Assembly: GCA_963693085.1 (NCBI GenBank)
Contig: OY856412.1
Coordinates: forward strand, 1,131,754,244-1,131,818,243
DNA length: 64,000 nt
Direction of reading: 5' to 3'
DNA from: Alisma plantago-aquatica
Taxonomy: Eukaryota > Streptophyta > Magnoliopsida > Alismatales > Alismataceae
Made by a program: the position numbers and the translations under genes
Part shown: positions 58,372-64,000 of the stretch, one piece after another
How the letters are laid out: each line of letters starts with the position of its first letter
How positions within the stretch are numbered: position 1 is the stretch's first letter
Notes under the pieces: generated by a model
Told to the model about the DNA's origin: nothing
Database searches by the model: none
The model's input: the letters and a program-made list of their open reading frames with translations, nothing else

Positions 58372-61304
58372 TGTCACGCCTGCATCCCACGATTACCACA
58401 AATCATGATATTAGGGCATGACTATGAGGATTATACTTAATACAAAGTTCACTCCCTTATTTTTTTTTTAATTTCATTTCAAACTCTTTGTTTTCTCACA
58501 TCCAATCACATAAACAAACTTTACCAAAGAATTAAACTTTTATTAATCTAATATGATCTCAACATTAATGATACACATCCATACATTCATTTTGTTTCTC
58601 ACACTTCCATGTACATACGACATGACAATCAGATACATTCTCCCTTATCAAGGAAACAAAGATACCAATCATCATTTACAACTCTCTTACATCTATACAA
58701 GGACCTAGAGTGACAGGGACCGACTGAACTTAACTGATCTCATACTTAACTCCTGTTGTAGATCTACTCTGATTCATTGATCTTCTTTAAGTCCACGTGG
58801 TTTCCCTAAAAATTGTGAGTAGAGGGGTGATCCTACTCACTTAGTGAATGAGTACTTCAAAGAAACAGCCGAAAGCATTGATATAATTACAAATATACTT
58901 TTGAGAGACTGATATCAATTATAACATCAATAATCTTTAAAGAGACTAATTTTTCACAAACATAAATATGGTACAATACTCAAGACATCTACAAGAGTGA
59001 ATCAGTATATGAACATGCTTGATTGATTATTAAGAAAACTATTAACTCAGAAACATACAAAGAATAATTGAATCACTACACATACTTATTTAACCTCTCA
59101 TTCATCCTATTATGCCCTAAACCCACATGAGGTGTACCATAACATGTGAAAGAATCACATCATGCTACGATCTCACTGTATAAGGGTTAGAAGCATGTTG
59201 GGGTACCTAAGCCTATCTCTTGTGTAAGACCCCGTCTACAGCGGGCCTCGACATGTCAGCCTCTTGGTGGCTAATAAGAGCGGCCAGATATCTCAGACTC
59301 CACCTCTCAACCTGGGTACTCAGGCGGTGATTCAAAGCCCTCAGGCTTATTGTGCATCAATGGACCTACTGACCACTGATCACTCAACATGTAACACAGG
59401 TACCACTAGCATCCCCGCTTGGTGTTGGGTACCACACAACTATAAGGAGTTTGCCCAACTGGTCAAGACCGCCACACCCTATTGGTGCACTATGGCTTAC
59501 CTCAATCTGGACTACCTCCAGTCGGGAAACCATTTCCTCCTCACCGCGTAGGCCTTATCCTGTGAGGATTCTATAGTGTTCAGGGCATCTACATGTGTAA
59601 TTCACTCTTTAAATTCACAATTCAATCATCAAATCAACATATATTTGTTCATCTTTGTAAACCGTTCATTTCATAAACCATCTGATAACATTTACCACAA
59701 CTGAGCTGTCAAGCATAACCACATCTCATACTGAGCAACATTGATATCACAATACTTGATTCACTAAACACCCTTTCATTAGGGTTTCATTTATCTCATT
59801 CACTTATCACATAACTCGTATAAGAATTGTATATATCATATATCAAGAATAACATTGAATCAAGATGTCTAATTGCAAACCTACAACTATCCATTCATTT
59901 AGGGTTTCACCCTCCTTACTGATATATATCAAGCAAATATTGATATCATCGAATGAAATCCAAGATGTTATCTGACATATATGTAATACACATACAACTA
60001 AAACAATCATTCGTAACAAAGGAGATTCAACTAGGCAAACTTCTTTTTTTCAATTATACAACAATTTCATTCATAGCTAAAAATCTTAGATTTCAGTATA
60101 ATCATGTAACCTCTACAATTAATTTAAGAATTCTCATTTAGATGGATTGCAATTATTTCTAATGTGATTTCATAATCTGAAATTCATCACAACAAAGGAA
60201 TCATCCATATCATATCATCTTGCAAAATCTAGATCAAAAAGGAAACTTACAGTTTTTACTCGCATACTAAATAATTGAAGATTATTGATAATTTAACTCA
60301 TTTTTGTGCAATCTAGTATTTAAAGGAAGTACCCACACACACTAAGGTGTGAAAACACCTTAAAAACATAGCCCATCTTTGAAGATCTCAAATCCATATC
60401 AAGATCCTAGAAAAGTCTGCAATTTCTTCTTCGTTTCAACCCAAAACGGGGCCTGCTATAGGTAAAAGACAAGATTAGAGGTTAAACCAAACCTTCAAAT
60501 CGCTGGATCAAGGGTTTTGATCAAGGGGGGAGTGAAGAGAAGAAGGAATCCACGGTTAAAACTACTTACCAAGTCAAATTTATAGCAACCCCTTTTGATT
60601 TCTATTGTTCTTCATGTTCTTAACCAAATATCACCCTATACATCACTCTCTAGGTCTCCCCCTTGTAGAGAAAGATGTCTAGGATGATAGAGGATCGAAT
60701 TGAGGTTCCAACGCACTTCGTTTCATTGAAAATGGATAAGTATTGCTTGAGATAAGATCGTTCTGCGATTTGCTGTCCTAGCCGGCGTCAACCACGGTCG
60801 CAGTGTTGATGCAGCGTCGCGGTCGTGGTGTAGACCGTGGGTCACAGTGTCGATGCAGTGTCACGGTCACAGTGTAGACCGCGGGTCACAGTGTCGACGC
60901 ATCGTCGATCGCGGTTCTCAATACATGTTTACTAAAAAGGGCATAACTATCTCATTTTAACTCTGATTTGGTTCATTATTTTTTTGTTGGATTTATAATT
61001 GAATTATCTAAAATTTTACAATATTATTTTCACAATATTATCAAATGAAAAATCATTTATCAATTATTTTCTCCAATATCGTTAACTCTCTTCTTGCACA
61101 CATGTATGGGTTAATGCTAAATTAACTCCAACTCAGATATTTATAGTATGCTTAAGTGATGATTATGAGTTGCCCAAACAAGTATTTAAGGTTACCAAAG
61201 TTAAGACAAAGCACAACATAGAATATTACTAACAAATCATGATAAACATTAAGATTATCTTAAAACTCTAGGATTACCAGCAAAGCTAGAAATAGGTTGT
61301 AACA
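58372..61304 (-). mobile_element. Element D, 5' LTR (right)
   Basis: Plus strand TGTCACGCCTGCATCCC to GGTTGTAACA, 2,933 bp, collinear with the left LTR over its whole length. It is followed by the target copy GTTCC. Confidence 0.9.
60783..60916. repeat. GC-rich minisatellite in right LTR of D
   Basis: Counterpart of 54,101-54,234 with units GGTCGCAGTGTTGATGCA, GGTCGTGGTGTAGACC and GGTCACAGTGTCGACGCA. It has the same unit number but many C/T and G/A differences. Confidence 0.75.
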
Positions 61305-61309
61305 GTTCC

Positions 61310-62874
61310 AAGGTGGTGATGTTCTATGATGAGATGTCTCTTGGAATTTATAAGGACGTAGGAAGATCCTTCCTACTTGTTTCGTGTCAACTGTGATAGT
61401 AGAGAAGTTGATGAGATAAGGGTGTGAGGCTATGATGGAGCATGTTGCGGATACCAAGGTGAGATGTCCTAGTATCTACAAGGTACATGCAGTGTATGAG
61501 TTTGAGGATGTATTTAATAAAGAGTTTACTACGGTTCCACCTCCTAAAGAGATTGATTTTGAGATCAATCTTGTTCTTGGAGCACAACCCATAGTGCATG
61601 CACCTTATAGGATGGCACCAACACATATGTAGGAGTTGAAGAAATGTTATAGGAGTTGTTGGAGAAGGGCTTCATCTAATAGAGAAATTCCCTTTAGGGT
61701 GCTCATGTGTTGTTTGTGAAGAAGAAGGATGGTTCCATGAGGCTTTGCATAGATTACTGGCAATTGAACAAGGTTACAATGAAGAACAAGTATCGTTGCC
61801 AAGGATTGATGATCTATTTGATCAGTTGAAAGGCGCTACAATGTTCTCAAAGATAGACTTGAGGTCAGGTTATCACCAGTTGAGGATCAAGGTGGATGAC
61901 ATACCTAAGACTACTTATAGGACTAGGTATGGTGATTATGAGTTTGTGGTTATGTTGTTTGGGATAATTAATACAATGACATATTATATGGATCTGATGA
62001 ACAAGGTATTCATACTATATCTGGATCAGTTTGTAGTTGTGTCCATAGATGATATATTGATATACTCGAGGGACAGTCAGTAGCATGAGAAACATCTTTG
62101 CTAGGCATTAGTGTTGTTGAGACAACACCAGCTGTATGCCAAGTTCAACAAGTGTGAGTTTTGGCTGAGGACGATATCTTTTCTTGATCACGTCATATCT
62201 GCTAAAGGCATTTGTGTGGACCCAAAGAAGGTTGAGTCAATACTGGAGTGGGAACAACATAAGACACCAACTAAAGTCTTAAGCTTCCTAGGTTTGGCAG
62301 GTTATTGTAGGAGATTCATTATGAATTTTAGTGATGTAGGATTACCCCTAACTAAGTTGACTAGGAAAGGTGTTTATTTTGTCTGGGATGATAAGTGTCA
62401 ACATTCTTTCTAGTTGTTGAAAGAGAAGTTGACCAATTCTCCAGTGTTGGTTCTTCCAGAGAAAGGGAAAGGCTACATCATCTTTTGTGATTCTTCGAAG
62501 AAGGGCTTGGGATGCGAAAACTTAAGAAACACGAGGAGAACCACCTAACAAATGACCTGGATCTAGAAGCTATAATTCATGCCCTAAAGATTTGGAAACA
62601 CTATCTACATGGGGAGAAGTGTCACATGTTCACCTACCACAAGAACCTTCAGTATATCTTTTTGAAATAGAAGTTGAACATGAGGCAGAGGAGATGGATG
62701 GAGTTGACCAAAGACTATGACTATACAATAGACTATCATCTAGGAAAGGAGAATGTGGTAGTTTATGCTTTGAGAAAAAAATCATCTTCATTATCATATG
62801 TAGACAAGGCACAATTACACTCCATAATGTGTCACAAGCGATATATGTTAGTGTCACTCTGTTACATGAACGTA
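61310..62874 (+). pseudogene. pol: Element E reverse transcriptase and RNase H, degenerate
   Basis: These domains copy element RNA into DNA and remove the template. After an N-terminal lead-in (FEDVFNKEF, APYRMAP), the RT core appears: [22 protein letters not shown] (first catalytic Asp) and SIDDILIYS at about 62,042-62,068 with both catalytic Asp codons intact. [21 protein letters not shown] and [11 protein letters not shown] (connection) follow. RNase H begins at DSSKKGLG (about 62,490) but lacks the next block, where about 45 bp are lost with a frame change. It resumes at LKIWKHYLHGEK and NMRQRRWMEL. Stops and frameshifts occur at 61,630, about 61,675-61,694, about 61,790, 62,081, 62,102, 62,411 and 62,668. 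Not functional. Confidence 0.85.
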
Positions 62875-64000
62875 TAGTTGGAGGTTTCTTTGTTGGTAGG
62901 ATTGTTGGCACAGTTGCAAGTGAAGCCTACCTTGAGGCAGTAGATTAGAGATGCTCAGAAGGATGATACTGTGATACAAAATATTAGGTAGAGTTTGGCA
63001 GTAGGAAGCATGATGGTTTCCATGAGACACATGATGGGATAGTTTGTTTCCATAACACGATAGTAGTTCCAGATGTTGATAGCCTGAGGAAGATGGTACT
63101 TTAGGAGGATCATTACTCAATGTATGCGATACATCCCTACAGTACAAAGATGTACCACAATATGAAGGATTTGTACAGGTGGCCACGTCTGAAGCATGAT
63201 GTGACAAAGCTCGTTGCTAAGTGTCCAATTTTTTAGCAAGTCAAGGTAGAACATTGGAAGCCTGTAGGGACTTTACAACCTTTGCCAATATCATAGTGAA
63301 AATGGGATCATATTGCCATGGTCTTTGAGGTTGGTCTTCTGAGGATAGCCAAATGTCATGATTCTATTTGGATGATAGTTGATAAGTTGACCAAGTCATC
63401 TCACTTCCTTTCAGTCAAGACAATGTACACAACAAAGAAGTTGGCACATATCTGTGTTGATAAGATAGTTTGTTTGCATGGTATCCTAGCTACCATCATA
63501 TCTGATAGAGGTCCTCAATTTATTAGTAGGTTTTGGGAATGTCAACATTCAAATTTGACAACACAACTGAGGTTTAACACATCTTTCCACCCGCAGACAG
63601 ATGGTCGGTCAAAGATGACCATTCAGATGCTTGAAGATCTTTTGAGGGCATGTGTTCTGTAGTTTGTTGGTAGTTGGGATGTGCACCTAAGTTTGACTGA
63701 GTTTTCCTACAACAAAAATTATAAGAGAATTATAGATATGGCATCGTATGAGGCTTTGTACAAAAGGTGTTTTCGTTCACCACTTTGTTGGTATGAGACT
63801 AGCGAGTATCAACTTTTGGGTCATGAGTTAGTACATTAGATGATAGAGAAGATCAAGGTGATATAACAACAATTAAAGGTAGCCCAACATAGACATAAGT
63901 CATATGTCTATAACTATCATAGACCGATTGAGTTCTAGAGAATGTGTATATCTCAAGGTTTCCCCTTAGAAGGGTGTGTTGAGGTTTGGTAAGAAGGGTA
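62875..64000 (+). pseudogene. Element E integrase, degenerate, cut by window end
   Basis: Integrase would insert the DNA copy. The zinc-binding part (63,106-63,250) shows HPYSTKMYHNMKDLYRW and KCPIF, where the second Cys of the usual KCLTC is lost and a TAG follows. In the catalytic core (63,318-63,662) the first Asp of the DDE triad is Val (AMVFEV for the usual MDF), SDRGPQF keeps the second Asp, and GRSKMTIQ has Lys in place of the catalytic Glu (usual SERTIQ). C-terminal similarity continues (MASYEALY, CRSP-like, CWYE) to the window edge with TAG stops at 63,660, 63,837 and 63,936. A chromodomain, if any, would lie beyond 64,000. Confidence 0.82.

Larger units (their letters stand above)
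51703..61304 (-). mobile_element. Element D: 9.6-kb non-autonomous LTR retrotransposon nested in E
   Basis: Two LTRs (51,703-54,622 and 58,372-61,304) enclose 3.7 kb. Perfect target duplications GTTCC lie at 51,698-51,702 and 61,305-61,309. On the minus strand the order is 5' LTR, primer site (58,354-58,365), interior, polypurine tract (54,623-54,638), 3' LTR. The interior keeps only the last few codons of a chromovirus polyprotein plus a piece of another LTR family, and no gag or pol domain. It is a large deletion derivative (LARD-like). LTRs differ by roughly one base in 15-20 in the part I compared, so the insertion is not recent. Confidence 0.9.

Noticed and set aside
1..64000. Search for an undescribed gene system (defence, biosynthetic cluster, regulatory RNA, CRISPR).
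   Set aside because: No spaced-repeat array, no cluster of intact non-transposon genes and no conserved RNA fold was found. Everything that could be identified belongs to transposable elements or simple repeats.

Overview
This window looks like heterochromatic, repeat-packed intergenic DNA from a flowering plant. It is AT-rich. It holds several classes of plant LTR retrotransposon (Ty3/gypsy chromovirus, Athila/Tat-like, Ty1/copia Sirevirus-like), a 5'-truncated L1-type LINE, a CACTA transposon terminus, a MITE and a foldback element. I found no intact host gene, tRNA, rRNA or CRISPR array. The species cannot be assigned from these elements alone. Nearly every long ORF is either a retrotransposon fragment or a chance ORF in repeat DNA.

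Layout, left half. 1-186 is the end of a CACTA element. 187-5,575 is decayed sequence with a copia-type LTR-like stretch and a stray CCHC zinc-knuckle remnant. 5,576-18,037 is the most striking structure: three copies (A, B, C) of one long gypsy LTR in alternating orientation (minus, plus, minus). A and B face each other with the 3' ends of their internal regions. B and C form a palindrome with arms of about 2.2 kb and a spacer of about 38 bp. A carries a LINE insertion with a 15-bp target duplication. 18,039-26,941 is a young Athila/Tat-like element (G) with LTR, primer site, gag, protease, polypurine tract and LTR, but no reverse transcriptase, RNase H or integrase. Its left LTR has lost about 466 bp at the junction with copy C. 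G sits in the 3' end of another gypsy element (F), whose LTR runs to about 29,085.

Layout, right half. 29,086-34,600 is AT-rich and contains a frameshifted remnant (30,882-31,680, minus) of the C-terminal part of a plant reverse-transcriptase-like protein. 34,610-38,374 is a Sirevirus-like copia segment on the minus strand in the order acidic ORF, polypurine tracts, LTR, primer site, gag. One LTR is therefore flanked by internal sequence on both sides. 40,092-40,587 is a 396-bp MITE inside a TA/CT microsatellite. 43,440-43,880 is a decayed minisatellite of about 38 bp, and 44,400-45,745 is an AT-rich foldback. 46,302 to the window end is a gypsy chromovirus (E; LTR, gag, protease, RT, RNase H, integrase). 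It is split in its protease by a 9.6-kb minus-strand LTR element (D, 51,703-61,304) with a perfect 5-bp target duplication. The LTR of E belongs to the A/B/C family, and D carries about 1 kb of that same family in its interior.

How the parts relate. Only G has a long uninterrupted reading frame (its protease). D and G could have moved only with enzymes from other elements. E would be the natural type of donor, but it is crippled by D and by many in-frame stops, almost all of them TAG. I see no new defence, metabolic or regulatory system. The interest lies in the palindromic LTR array, the non-autonomous elements, the unusual LTR-embedded repeats and the apparent mutational footprint of cytosine methylation.
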